Notes under the pieces: model-generated
The model's input: only the letters and a program-made list of their open reading frames with translations
Database searches by the model: none
Told to the model about the DNA's origin: nothing
Shown: one piece after another, positions 28,359-36,250 of the stretch
Position numbering within the stretch: position 1 is the stretch's first letter
Layout: every line of letters starts with the position of its first letter
Made by a program: the position numbers and the translations under genes
NCBI GenBank assembly: GCA_028872015.1
Contig: JAGWLO010000035.1
Location: forward strand, 1 to 37,542
Source: Burkholderiales bacterium
Lineage (GTDB): Bacteria; Pseudomonadota; Gammaproteobacteria; Burkholderiales; Burkholderiaceae_C
DNA: 37,542 bases
Direction: 5' to 3'

Positions 28359-31300
28359 TCAGAGGTGCATCGCCACCTCCATGAAGACGGTGCGGCCGAA
28401 GGGGTCGTAGATGCCGGCCAGCAGGTTGCCGTTGAGCAGCAGCGGGTTGGCGCCGTAGCCGGCGATCGGGGGGTTCTTGCCGAACATGTTGTTGATGCCC
28501 ATGCGGACGTCGACATGCGGAAAGTGGTACCCGGCGCTGAGGTCGAAGTAGTCGTACGAGGGCACGTGCGAGTCCACCGCGTAGACCGTCTCGCCCGAGA
28601 AGCCGGCATTGGTGCCCTCGAAGTCCATCGCGCCGATGTGGCGCCAGTTCAGCGAGGCCTCGAACGCGGCGTGCGTCCAGGTCGTGCGCAGGCTGTGGCG
28701 CCAGTGCGGGATCGGCGAGGTGGGGCCGATGTTCGAGCAGCTGGCGCCGAACAGGCCGGCGCAGTCGACGACGGGCACGGCGGGGTTGACCGCGATCCTG
28801 TTGCTCAGGAGCTTGCTGCCGTTGAAGGCGAAGCCCAGGCGGTTGCGCGGGTCCAGCGCGAAGGCGTACTGCGCCGCGAAGTCGATGCCGCGCTCGGCCC
28901 AGTTGCCGGTGTTGGCGCGCGTGGCCAGAACCCGGCCCGCCGTGAGCGAGCCGCCCGGGCCGCGCCGGACCAGGTTGCAGAAGATCGGGTTGCCGGTGGC
29001 CACGCATTCGGGCAGCGAGACGCTGGCCGGGATGGAGCCGATGTAGTTCTTGATGTCGATCTGCCAGTAGTCGATGCTGGCCAGCAGGGACGGCGCGCGG
29101 CGGAAGTTCGTGAAGACGACGCCGGCCGTGATCGACTTGGCGTGCTCGGGCTTGAGCGCGTCGTTGCCTCCGGTGACGACATTGATGCCGTTGGCCACCG
29201 GGATCGCGCCGTACTGCGCTGCCGGCAGGCCGGTGTTGGCGCAGCCGGCCTGGCTGGCCGTGGGCGTCGGCCCGCTGCAGGGGTCGGCGATCGGCTGCAC
29301 GTTGGTGGACTGGCCCAGGAATAGCTCGTGCCCGTTGGCCGCGCGGATGGCCTGGCTGCGGCCGGCCCGGAACCGCACCTGGTCGATCGGGGCCCAGACC
29401 GCGCCCAGGTTGTACGCGTTGGCGCCGCCCTGCGGGTTGTAGCGCGCATAGCGGTCGGCCAGGTCCAGGCTCAGCTCCTTGGCGAACGGCCGGTTCTCGA
29501 TCAGCGGCACCTTGAGCTCGGCGAAGACCTCGCGCACATTGAAGCTGCCCGCGGTCGGCAGCTGGCCATAGAGCACGTTGCTCGCGTACATGAGGTCGCC
29601 GGTGGCCAGCGAGTCGCTGGGCTGGTTGCTGACCGTCTCGCTGCGGTACTCGGTGCCCAGCGCGAGGTCGAGCGAGTCCTCGGCCCAGGGGCTGGTCAGG
29701 CCGTAGGCGCCCAGGTCGCCGACGACCTGGGCGCTGACCACCTTCTGGGTGGCGTAGCCGGCGTTGCCGCCGCTGCCGGTGATGTAGCCCAGGGCCGCCG
29801 GCGTGACGCCGCCGGCCGACCAGATGTTGTAGGGCACGCAGGCCGGGTCCGACCCGTCCACCACCGACTGGCAGGTGGGCGTGCCGCCCACGCTCACCAC
29901 GTTGAGGGCGTTGGTGAGTCGCGTGATCGAGATGTCGTTGGTCACCCGCTCGTTCGCCGTGACCTTGCCGTAGTTCACCGAGGCGTCGTAGGTCCAGTCG
30001 GCGTCGAGGTGGCCCTTCACCCCGAACACCACCCGGTACGAGGTGTGGCGGAAGTTGTCGCCCAGCGGCCCGCCTTCGACATTGCGGCGGCCGATGCCCA
30101 CCTGCGCGGTGCCGGCCGTGGTCAGGCCGTTCTGGGTGCACAGGATGTTGAACTCGCTGGCCGACAGCAGCGGGTTGCTGCAGGGGACGGCGTAGACCTG
30201 CGGGCCGATCAGGGACGGTGCCGTGCCCGAGGGCTCGTACTGCACCGAGGTCTCGTCGTGCATGTACGTGCCCTCGAGGTAGAGCTGCGCATGCGGGTTG
30301 ACGGTGTAGTGGGCGAAGATCCCGGCGGTGCTGCGCTTGTCCGGCCGCTGCAGGCTCTCGGGGCGCGAGAAGTTGTAGCCGTCGGCGGCCGGGTCGTAGG
30401 GGCGCAGCGCGGTGCCCGAGGCGTCCAGCGTGTAGGCGCTGCCGTCGGGGTTGACGAACTGGCCGCGCGGCGTGGTGCCATCGAGCAGGCAGCCGTAGGA
30501 CGAGCCCGTCTCCTGCAGCGTGCAGGCGCTGAAGTCGCGGCTGGAGGCCAGGATGCCCGCGCTCTGGCGCAGCCCGGCATAGACCACCACATGCCCGGAC
30601 TTGCCGGCGAAGTCGGTGCCGAAGACGCCGTTGACGTCGTAGTTCTGGCCGTCGAAGACACCCGAGGTGTTCGGCTCGACGCCGCTGGCGCGCGCGATCT
30701 CGTGCAGGCCGCCGCGGTTGTTGCCGTCGTAGAAGCCGCCGCCCTGCACCACGAGCTTGCCGCCCGTGTAGTCGGTGTCCATGACCAGGTTGACGACCCC
30801 GGCCTCGGCATCCGAGCCATAGATCGAGGAGGCGCCTCCGGTCAGCACCTCGACCCGCTTGATGAGGATCTCGGGAATGGTGTGCAGGTCTGCCGAGGGG
30901 TTGATCGCGTCGCCCGGGTTGATGCGCCGGCCGTTCATCAGCACCAGGGTGCGGAACGCGCCCACGCCGCGCAGGTCCACCGTGGCCGTGCCGGTCAGCG
31001 GGGTCTGGGCCACGCCGACGCCCGAGTCGGTGAGGCCTGCATTGGCCTGCGGCAGGCTGATCAGCAGGTCCTCGGTCTTGGTCGTGCCCTGGCGTGCCAG
31101 CTCGGAGGCGTCGATCATCGAAACCGGGGCCGGGCTGCTCGCGTTCGGCGTCAGGAACCTGGTGCCGGTGACGACCAGCACCTGCTGCGCCACGTCGGCC
31201 TTCGGGGCCGGGCGGGTCGTCGCGGCGGCGGAGGCTGCGGTCGATGCGGCCGCGCTGGCGGCCTGGGCGCTGGCCGGCACCGCTTGCTGGGCGCTCACCG

Positions 31301-31406
31301 GGCCGGCAAGGGCCAGTGCCAGCAGGGCGACTGCCGCGAGGGCCGGCGACGATGCGCGCGCCCTGGGTGCTGCGTGCAGCCGCGGCTGCAGAACTTGCTT
31401 GTCCAT
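28359..31406 (-). CDS. large TonB-dependent outer-membrane receptor
   Basis: 1015 residues. The signal peptide ends about residue 39 (PVSAQQ), followed by an Ala/Ser/Thr-rich linker of about 30 residues. A TonB-box-like QQVLVVTGTR lies at 74-83. The plug domain (about 90-215) includes VDLRGVGAFRTLVLMNGRR and IKRVEVLTGGASSIYGSDAEAGVVNLVMD. A long beta-barrel ends GRTVFMEVAMHL. The VLTGGASSIYGSDA form is that of the large receptors common in Caulobacter, Xanthomonas and sphingomonads, whose ligands include carbohydrates and other scarce nutrients; the ligand here is unknown. Transcribed leftwards, it is divergent from the YncE-like gene, with two operator-like repeats between them (31510-31602), arguing for control by the PhoP-like system. 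Confidence 0.93.
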   Translation of the reverse strand: MDKQVLQPRLHAAPRARASSPALAAVALLALALAGPVSAQQAVPASAQAASAAASTAASAAATTRPAPKADVAQQVLVVTGTRFLTPNASSPAPVSMIDASELARQGTTKTEDLLISLPQANAGLTDSGVGVAQTPLTGTATVDLRGVGAFRTLVLMNGRRINPGDAINPSADLHTIPEILIKRVEVLTGGASSIYGSDAEAGVVNLVMDTDYTGGKLVVQGGGFYDGNNRGGLHEIARASGVEPNTSGVFDGQNYDVNGVFGTDFAGKSGHVVVYAGLRQSAGILASSRDFSACTLQETGSSYGCLLDGTTPRGQFVNPDGSAYTLDASGTALRPYDPAADGYNFSRPESLQRPDKRSTAGIFAHYTVNPHAQLYLEGTYMHDETSVQYEPSGTAPSLIGPQVYAVPCSNPLLSASEFNILCTQNGLTTAGTAQVGIGRRNVEGGPLGDNFRHTSYRVVFGVKGHLDADWTYDASVNYGKVTANERVTNDISITRLTNALNVVSVGGTPTCQSVVDGSDPACVPYNIWSAGGVTPAALGYITGSGGNAGYATQKVVSAQVVGDLGAYGLTSPWAEDSLDLALGTEYRSETVSNQPSDSLATGDLMYASNVLYGQLPTAGSFNVREVFAELKVPLIENRPFAKELSLDLADRYARYNPQGGANAYNLGAVWAPIDQVRFRAGRSQAIRAANGHELFLGQSTNVQPIADPCSGPTPTASQAGCANTGLPAAQYGAIPVANGINVVTGGNDALKPEHAKSITAGVVFTNFRRAPSLLASIDYWQIDIKNYIGSIPASVSLPECVATGNPIFCNLVRRGPGGSLTAGRVLATRANTGNWAERGIDFAAQYAFALDPRNRLGFAFNGSKLLSNRIAVNPAVPVVDCAGLFGASCSNIGPTSPIPHWRHSLRTTWTHAAFEASLNWRHIGAMDFEGTNAGFSGETVYAVDSHVPSYDYFDLSAGYHFPHVDVRMGINNMFGKNPPIAGYGANPLLLNGNLLAGIYDPFGRTVFMEVAMHL

Positions 31407-31509
31407 GTTGCGTTGTCCCCGTTTGGTTTTGTGTGCGACCCCGGCTTGCCGGTCTCACGAAGAGTCGCTTCCGGTCGTCTCAAGGCTGGGGCCACAGCCT
31501 GTAGGCAAC

Positions 31510-31525
31510 ATGAAGTCTTTCTGAA
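31510..31525 (-). promoter_or_regulatory. PhoP-like direct-repeat operator, site 3 (variant)
   Basis: Plus strand ATGAA at 31510 and CTGAA at 31521, an 11-bp step; minus strand TTTCAG-N5-CTTCAT. It keeps the periodicity and most of the half-site but has changed flanks. It lies about 100 bases upstream of the TonB-receptor start. A separate GTTCAG at 31531-31536 points the other way. Confidence 0.4.
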
Positions 31526-31580
31526 ACTTCGTTCAGGCGGCACAGGCGGGCGCCGCGGCCTGCGTGGCCCGCGCGGCCCG

Positions 31581-31602
31581 ATACAGGTTGCGTTCAGGTT
31601 GG
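31581..31602 (+). promoter_or_regulatory. PhoP-like direct-repeat operator, site 4
   Basis: Two 11-base units, ATACAGGTTGC and GTTCAGGTTGG, identical at 8 of 11 positions. The second contains CGTTCAGGTT (31591-31600), identical over ten bases to the minus-strand reading of site 1. It is about 50 bases upstream of the YncE-like ATG. Confidence 0.5.
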
Positions 31603-31649
31603 TCGATCAGAGTCGCCGCCTCCGAGCCCTGTCCACAGAGAACCGACGC

Positions 31650-32711
31650 ATGAAACCCTGCCGACTCGCCCTCCTCAGCTGCTTCATCCTCGCCGCGACC
31701 GCCTGTCTGGCCGCGGGGTCGCCCGAGGCACCACCGCTGCCGTCATCGGCGCCGACCGCCATCGAGCCCTTGAAATGGCTGGGCCGCACCGAGCTGCCCG
31801 GCTACACGGGCGACTTCGATCACCTGGCCGTCGACCGCCGCGAGCAGCGCCTGTTCATGGCCGCCGAGGACCATGGTTCGCTCGAAGTGTTCGACCTGAA
31901 GACGGGCGCCCACCTGCGCACGCTTTCGACCTTCGACACGCCGCACGCCATCTTTGTCGTGCCGGGCACCGACCGCATCATCGTCACCGACAGCGGCAAG
32001 GGCTACAGCCGCGTGCTGGACCGCAAGACGCTCGACGTCATCGGCACCATCAAGCTCGCGCCGGGAGCCGACTCGTCCAGCTACGACCCCTCGACAGGGC
32101 ATTTCTACATCGTCACCGGCGGCGGCGACGTCGGCATGAAGGTCAACTACCTGAACGAGATCGACCCCAAGACGGGCCACGTGCTGCGCCAGCTTGCCAT
32201 CGACTCGGACCACACCGAGGCCATCCAGGCCGAGCAGCACGGCCAGCGCCTGTTCGTGAACCTCGCGGACCGGAATGTCGTCGCGGTGATCGACAAGCAG
32301 ACCTTGCGGATCATCGCCCGCTGGCCCATCGTGGGAGCGCAGGCGAACCTGTCCTCGGCGCTGGATGAGGCGCATCACCGCCTGTTCGTCGTCACGCGCA
32401 AGCCCACCCGCATGTTCGTGCTCGATACCGACAGCGGCAAGACCGTCGCGACGCTGGACGTGCCGGCCATCGTCGACGGCGTCTTCTTCGATGCGGCGCG
32501 CCAGCGCATCTACGTGCCCGGTGCGGTGGGCGAAGTGGGCGTCTACCAGGAGATCGACCCGGACCATTACCGGGAGCTCGCCCGGGTGCCGAGCGCGGTC
32601 GGCGGCAAGTCGGGCCTGTTCGTCGCGTCGATGGACCGCTTCTACGTGGCGGCGTCGCCGGGCAAGCGGGTGGGCGGCGCGGTGCTCTGGTACGAGGTCC
32701 TGCCGCGTTAG
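31650..32711 (+). CDS. exported YncE-like beta-propeller protein
   Basis: 353 residues, about the length of E. coli YncE. The signal peptide is roughly 1-22 (LALLSCFILAATACLA); the cysteine is not in a good lipobox. Repeated propeller blades are visible: LAVDRREQRLFMAAEDHGSLEVFDLKTG, VPGTDRIIVTDSGKGYSRVLDRKTLDVIGTI, SYDPSTGHFYIVTGGG, GQRLFVNLADRNVVAVIDKQTL, HRLFVVTRKPTRMFVLDTDSGKTVATLDVP, and RQRIYVPGAVGEVGVYQEID, in keeping with a seven-bladed fold. It is periplasmic, with an unknown ligand. In E. coli yncE is divergent from the TonB receptor gene yncD, as here. An operator-like repeat at 31581-31602 precedes it. Confidence 0.85.
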   Translation: MKPCRLALLSCFILAATACLAAGSPEAPPLPSSAPTAIEPLKWLGRTELPGYTGDFDHLAVDRREQRLFMAAEDHGSLEVFDLKTGAHLRTLSTFDTPHAIFVVPGTDRIIVTDSGKGYSRVLDRKTLDVIGTIKLAPGADSSSYDPSTGHFYIVTGGGDVGMKVNYLNEIDPKTGHVLRQLAIDSDHTEAIQAEQHGQRLFVNLADRNVVAVIDKQTLRIIARWPIVGAQANLSSALDEAHHRLFVVTRKPTRMFVLDTDSGKTVATLDVPAIVDGVFFDAARQRIYVPGAVGEVGVYQEIDPDHYRELARVPSAVGGKSGLFVASMDRFYVAASPGKRVGGAVLWYEVLPR

Positions 32712-32739
32712 GCGCAGACCGGGCCGAAGTGCTGCGTGC

Positions 32740-32745
32740 TACATT
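32740..32745 (+). promoter_or_regulatory. possible -10 element before the aroG leader
   Basis: TACATT matches TATAAT at four positions. It lies eight bases before the leader-peptide ATG, so the transcript would start at or very near that ATG and the leader would be translated with little or no ribosome site. No -35 match is evident. Confidence 0.3.
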
Positions 32746-32752
32746 CCTGACC

Positions 32753-32827
32753 ATGCGTCCGGCCCTGCTCTTCTTTGCGCGCTTTTGGTTCTCGCACCGC
32801 TCGGCGGCTGGAGAGGCAAGCGCGTAG
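32753..32827 (+). CDS. aroG leader peptide (Phe/Trp-rich)
   Basis: A 24-codon frame from ATG at 32753 to TAG at 32825-32827: MRPALLFFARFWFSHRSAAG and four more residues. Four Phe codons and one Trp codon fall within seven codons (7-13). It is followed by alternative hairpins and an intrinsic terminator before aroG, the arrangement of amino-acid attenuation leaders such as pheL. No Shine-Dalgarno sequence is visible, so translation may be leaderless. Confidence 0.75.
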   Translation: MRPALLFFARFWFSHRSAAGEASA

Positions 32828-32861
32828 ACAGATCAGCGCCCCGCACCCAGAGGACCGCCGG
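32789..32861 (+). promoter_or_regulatory. attenuator: pause and antiterminator structures of aroG leader
   Basis: Region 1 (32789-32800) can pair with region 2 (32804-32815): TTCTC with GAGAG outside, CCGC with GCGG inside. Region 2 can instead pair with region 3: CGGCGG (32802-32807) with CCGCCG (32855-32860), extended by CTGG (32808-32811) with CCAG (32847-32850) after a four-base bulge. Region 3 is also the left arm of the terminator. A ribosome stalled at the Phe/Trp codons would cover region 1 and favour the antiterminator. Confidence 0.7.
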
Positions 32862-32879
32862 CACCCCCGGCGGTTTTTT
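32854..32879 (+). terminator. intrinsic terminator of the aroG attenuator
   Basis: ACCGCCGG (32854-32861) pairs perfectly with CCGGCGGT (32867-32874) across a five-base loop, followed by a run of T (32874-32879). It lies 30 bases before the aroG start codon, so it can only serve to stop transcription before aroG. Confidence 0.85.
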
Positions 32880-32908
32880 CGTTTGTAGCACTCGAAAGGA
32901 ATGTCGCG

Positions 32909-34024
32909 ATGGGTCCCCAATCCGCCAAGCCCGATGACTGGTACGCCCTGAGCGAGAAGACCAGCCAGACGGATGACCAGCGCATCCGCGACGTCACGCC
33001 GCTGCCGCCGCCGGAGCACCTGATCCGCTTCTTTCCCATCGCCGGCACGCCGGTGGAGACGCTGGTCTCGGGCACGCGCGGCGCCATCCGCCGGATCATG
33101 GGCGGCGACGACGACCGGCTGCTGGTGATCATCGGCCCTTGCTCGATCCACGATCCGGCCGCGGCGCTCGAGTACGCGCGCCGGCTCAAGGCCGAGCGCG
33201 AGCGCCATGCCGGCGAGCTCGAGATCGTGATGCGCGTCTACTTCGAGAAGCCACGCACCACGGTCGGCTGGAAGGGCCTGATCAACGACCCCTACCTGGA
33301 CCAGAGCTTCCGCATCCACGAAGGATTGCGCATCGCGCGCCAATTGCTGGTCGACATCAACCGGCTGGGCGTGCCGGCGGGCAGCGAGTTCCTGGACGTG
33401 ATCAGCCCGCAGTACATCGGCGACCTCATCGCCTGGGGCGCGATCGGCGCCCGCACCACCGAGAGCCAGGTGCACCGCGAGCTGGCTTCGGGCCTGAGCG
33501 CGCCGGTGGGCTTCAAGAACGGCACCGACGGCAACATCAAGATCGCCATCGACGCGATCCAGGCCGCGGCGCGGCCGCACCACTTCCTGAGCGTGCACAA
33601 GAACGGCCAGGTGGCCATCGTCGAGACCACCGGCAACCCCGACTGCCACGTGATCCTGCGCGGCGGCAAGGCACCCAACTACGACGCCGCCAGCGTGGCC
33701 GCGGCCTGTGCCGAGATCGAGGCCGCGCGGCTGCCCTGCCGCCTGATGATCGACGCCAGCCACGCCAACGCCGCCAAGCAGCACCAGCGCCAGATCGAGG
33801 TGATGCGCGACGTGGGCGCCCAGCTCGCGGCCGGCCGCCGCTGCATCTTCGGCGTGATGGTCGAGAGCCATCTCAACCCCGGGGCGCAGAAGTTCACGCC
33901 GGGCCAGGACGACCCGGCCGGGCTGGCGTACGGCCGCAGCATCACCGACGCCTGCCTGGGCTGGGACGATTCGGTGGCGCTGCTCGACGGCCTGGCGCAG
34001 GCGGTGCGCGCGCGCCGGCGCTGA
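32909..34024 (+). CDS. aroG: 3-deoxy-7-phosphoheptulonate synthase (DAHP synthase, class I)
   Basis: 371 residues, with AAAGGA eight bases before the ATG. Class I (AroF/G/H-type) motifs: LLVIIGPCSIHDPAAALEYA, MRVYFEKPRTTVGWKGLINDP, LLVDINRLGVPAGSEFLD, WGAIGARTTESQVHRELASG, VGFKNGTDGN, CHVILRGGKAPNYD, MIDASHANAAKQHQ, and GVMVESHL. It condenses phosphoenolpyruvate and erythrose-4-phosphate, the first step of the shikimate pathway, using a divalent metal (Cys in GPCS, plus His, Glu and Asp). Which amino acid inhibits it cannot be read reliably, but the Phe/Trp-rich leader peptide and terminator upstream imply attenuation by phenylalanine (perhaps also tryptophan) supply. The aroG symbol is used for the family; aroF is possible. 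Confidence 0.95.
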   Translation: MGPQSAKPDDWYALSEKTSQTDDQRIRDVTPLPPPEHLIRFFPIAGTPVETLVSGTRGAIRRIMGGDDDRLLVIIGPCSIHDPAAALEYARRLKAERERHAGELEIVMRVYFEKPRTTVGWKGLINDPYLDQSFRIHEGLRIARQLLVDINRLGVPAGSEFLDVISPQYIGDLIAWGAIGARTTESQVHRELASGLSAPVGFKNGTDGNIKIAIDAIQAAARPHHFLSVHKNGQVAIVETTGNPDCHVILRGGKAPNYDAASVAAACAEIEAARLPCRLMIDASHANAAKQHQRQIEVMRDVGAQLAAGRRCIFGVMVESHLNPGAQKFTPGQDDPAGLAYGRSITDACLGWDDSVALLDGLAQAVRARRR

Positions 34025-34065
34025 TCGGGCGCCGATCGAGCCGCGGCCGTGCCGCGACCCGGCGC

Positions 34066-34650
34066 TCAGCCCGGCTCGTCCTGCGACCGCGCCAGGCGCT
34101 CGCTGCGCCAGTACACGTCGTCGCCGCCCAGGCCATCGAGGTTGGCGCGGTTGAGCACCCGCGCCAGCACGAACAGCAGGTCGGACAGCCGGTTGAGGTA
34201 CTGGCGCGGCGCCTCGTGCACGGCCTCGTGCGCGGCCAGCGCCACCAGCGCGCGCTCGGCGCGCCGTGCCACCGTGCGGCTGACATGCGCCAGCGCCGCG
34301 CTGCGCGTGCCGGCCGGCAGGATGAACTCCTGCAGCCGCGGCAGCTGCGCGTTGTGCTGCGCCAGCGCCTGGTCCAGGCGCAGCACGGCGTCGGCCTTCA
34401 GCAGCGCGTAGCCGGGAATCGACAGCTCGCCGCCGAGGTTGAACAGCTCGTGCTGCACCGTCACCAGCAGCTCGCGCACCTCGCTGGGCAGCGGCTCGGC
34501 CAGCAGCACGCCCAGGGTCGAGTTGAGCTCGTCCACCTCGCCCATGGCGTGCACGCGCAGGTGGTGCTTGGGCACGCGGCTGCCGTCGCCCAGGCCGGTG
34601 CTGCCGTCGTCTCCGGTGCGGGTGGCGATCTGGGTCAGGCGTTTGCTCAT
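34066..34650 (-). CDS. cob(I)yrinic acid a,c-diamide / cobalamin adenosyltransferase (PduO type)
   Basis: 194 residues from ATG at 34650. The N-terminal ATP-binding motif is TRTGDDGSTGLGDGSRVPK (10-28), followed by HAMGEVDELNSTLGVLLAE, QHELFNLGGELSIPG, LPRLQEFILPAGTRSAALAHVSRTVARRAERAL and the C-terminal YLNRLSDLLFVLARVLNR. This is the PduO/MMAB family, which adenosylates cob(I)alamin to coenzyme B12. No cobalamin riboswitch or other B12 gene is visible. It is divergent from the FAD oxidoreductase gene; a 10-bp tandem duplication lies between them. Confidence 0.93.
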   Translation of the reverse strand: MSKRLTQIATRTGDDGSTGLGDGSRVPKHHLRVHAMGEVDELNSTLGVLLAEPLPSEVRELLVTVQHELFNLGGELSIPGYALLKADAVLRLDQALAQHNAQLPRLQEFILPAGTRSAALAHVSRTVARRAERALVALAAHEAVHEAPRQYLNRLSDLLFVLARVLNRANLDGLGGDDVYWRSERLARSQDEPG

Positions 34651-34668
34651 GGGGCGGCAGGCGTTGGT

Positions 34669-34688
34669 GGGTGATGGCGGGTGATGGC
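34669..34688. repeat. perfect 10-bp tandem duplication
   Basis: GGGTGATGGC occurs twice without a gap (34669-34678 and 34679-34688), 19 bases upstream of the adenosyltransferase start. It may be an operator or just a slippage product. Confidence 0.5.
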
Positions 34689-34709
34689 GCCCGCGGGCGC
34701 GGTGCGCCA

Positions 34710-34739
34710 TTGGACCACCGCTGCACGCTGGCCTACGAT
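34710..34739 (+). promoter_or_regulatory. possible promoter of the FAD oxidoreductase gene
   Basis: TTGGAC at 34710-34715, an 18-base spacer and TACGAT at 34734-34739. Each hexamer is a moderate match. It lies about 45 bases before the ATG at 34786. Confidence 0.4.
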
Positions 34740-34785
34740 GCACCGACAGGGCCCCCGGCCCGGCCCGCCTTGCCTGGAGTCGACG

Positions 34786-36207
34786 ATGAATGCTCCCCTG
34801 CCCCACCCGACGGCCCTGCACGTCGAGCCGCGTCCCATGCCGCCGGCCATGCTGGCGGCGCTGCGCCAGCGCTTCGGCGCGCGCTGCAGCACCGCCGCCG
34901 CGGTGCGCGAGCAGCATGGCCGCGACGAGTCCGTCTACGCCGCCACGCCGCCGGAGGCGGTGGTGTACTGCGAGAGCACCGAGGACGTGGCCGCGGTGGT
35001 GGCACTGGCCAGCGCGCACGCGGTGCCGGTGATCCCGTTCGGCGTCGGCTCGTCGCTCGAAGGCCATCTGCTGGCGGTGCAGGGCGGCGTCAGCATCGAC
35101 CTCAGCCGGATGGACCGCATCGTGCAGCTCCACGCCGAGGATCTGACGGTGACGGTGCAGCCCGGCGTCACGCGCGAGCAGCTCAACCGCGAGATCCGCC
35201 ACACGGGCCTGTTCTTCCCCGTCGACCCCGGCGCCAACGCCAGCCTGGGCGGCATGGCGGCCACGCGCGCCAGCGGCACGAATGCCGTGCGCTACGGCAC
35301 GATGCGCGAGAACGTGCTGGCGTTGACGGTGGTGACCGCCGTCGGCGAGGTCATCCACACCGGCACGCGGGCCAAGAAGAGCAGCGCCGGCTACGACCTG
35401 ACGCGCCTGTTCGTGGGCAGCGAGGGCACGCTGGGCGTGATGACCGAGATCACGCTGAAGCTGTATCCGCTGCCCGAGGCGGTGAGCGCGGCGATCTGCC
35501 ACTTCCCCAGCATCGCGGCGGCGGTGCAGACCACCATCGCCATCATCCAGATGGGCGTGCCGATCGCGCGCTGCGAGCTGCTCGACGCCAACGCCATCCG
35601 CGCCGTCAACCGGCACTCGAAGCTGTCGCTGCGCGAGGCGCCGATGCTGCTGATGGAGTTCCACGGCAGCCCCGCCGGCGTGCGGGAGCAGGCCGAGACG
35701 GTGCAGGCCATCGCGCGCGAGCAGGGCGGCGAAGACTTCGAGTGGGCCAGCACGCCCGAGGAGCGCACGCGGCTGTGGGCGGCGCGCCACCAGGCGTATT
35801 TCGCGGCGCTGCAGACGCGGCCCGGCTGCCGCTGCCAGGCCACCGACACCTGCGTGCCGATCTCGCGCCTGGCCGAGAGCATCGACGAATCGATCGCCGA
35901 GGCCGAGGCCTCGGGCATTCCGTACTGGACCGTCGGCCACGTGGGCGACGGCAACTTCCACCTGAGCTACCTGTTCGACCCCGACGACCCCGCCGAGGCC
36001 GCGGCCGTGGAGCGCCTGAACGTGCAGATGGTGCAGCGCGCGCTGCGCCTGCAGGGCACCTGCAGCGGCGAGCACGGCATCGGCCTGCACAAGATGGCCT
36101 ACCTGGAGGACGAAGCCGGTGCCGGCGCGATCGCGCTGATGCGCGGCATCAAGCGCGCGCTCGACCCGCAGAACATCATGAACCCGGGGAAGATCTTCGC
36201 CGCCTGA
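34786..36207 (+). CDS. FAD-linked D-2-hydroxyacid dehydrogenase (Dld/GlcD type)
   Basis: 473 residues from ATG at 34786 (GGAG seven bases upstream). The PCMH-type FAD domain includes TPPEAVVYCESTEDVAAVV, VPVIPFGVGSSLEGH, LTVTVQPGVTREQLN, FFPVDPGANASLGGM and GLKLYP-like strands. The C-terminal FAD-oxidase domain contains GIPYWTVGHVGDGNFHLSY (metal/substrate histidines) and GTCSGEHGIGLHKMAYL, ending NIMNPGKIFA. This pattern fits D-lactate dehydrogenase (cytochrome) or glycolate oxidase subunit D. No glcE or glcF follows, which favours a stand-alone D-lactate-type enzyme. The electron acceptor is unknown. It is convergent with the PEP-CTERM gene. Confidence 0.92.
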   Translation: MNAPLPHPTALHVEPRPMPPAMLAALRQRFGARCSTAAAVREQHGRDESVYAATPPEAVVYCESTEDVAAVVALASAHAVPVIPFGVGSSLEGHLLAVQGGVSIDLSRMDRIVQLHAEDLTVTVQPGVTREQLNREIRHTGLFFPVDPGANASLGGMAATRASGTNAVRYGTMRENVLALTVVTAVGEVIHTGTRAKKSSAGYDLTRLFVGSEGTLGVMTEITLKLYPLPEAVSAAICHFPSIAAAVQTTIAIIQMGVPIARCELLDANAIRAVNRHSKLSLREAPMLLMEFHGSPAGVREQAETVQAIAREQGGEDFEWASTPEERTRLWAARHQAYFAALQTRPGCRCQATDTCVPISRLAESIDESIAEAEASGIPYWTVGHVGDGNFHLSYLFDPDDPAEAAAVERLNVQMVQRALRLQGTCSGEHGIGLHKMAYLEDEAGAGAIALMRGIKRALDPQNIMNPGKIFAA

Positions 36208-36250
36208 CCGCCGCGGCCTGGCCTCTCGGGCGGGCGCGGCAGTCCCGGCC

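Noticed and set aside
25225..31458. Very long minus-strand open frame (over 2000 codons)
   Set aside because: It runs antisense through rsmI, tldD and ilvA and out of frame through the TonB receptor. Composition is typical of GC-rich shadow frames and no domain is visible.
31630..31638. CTGTCCACA before the YncE-like gene as a DnaA box
   Set aside because: Two mismatches, isolated, and 20 kb from dnaA.
29328..31649. Upstream extension of the YncE-like frame
   Set aside because: The frame is open only because it shadows the TonB receptor on the other strand. The signal peptide at 31650 marks the real start.
34651..34785. Cobalamin riboswitch upstream of the adenosyltransferase
   Set aside because: The gap is only 135 bases and lacks a recognisable B12-box; only the decamer repeat and a possible promoter are seen.
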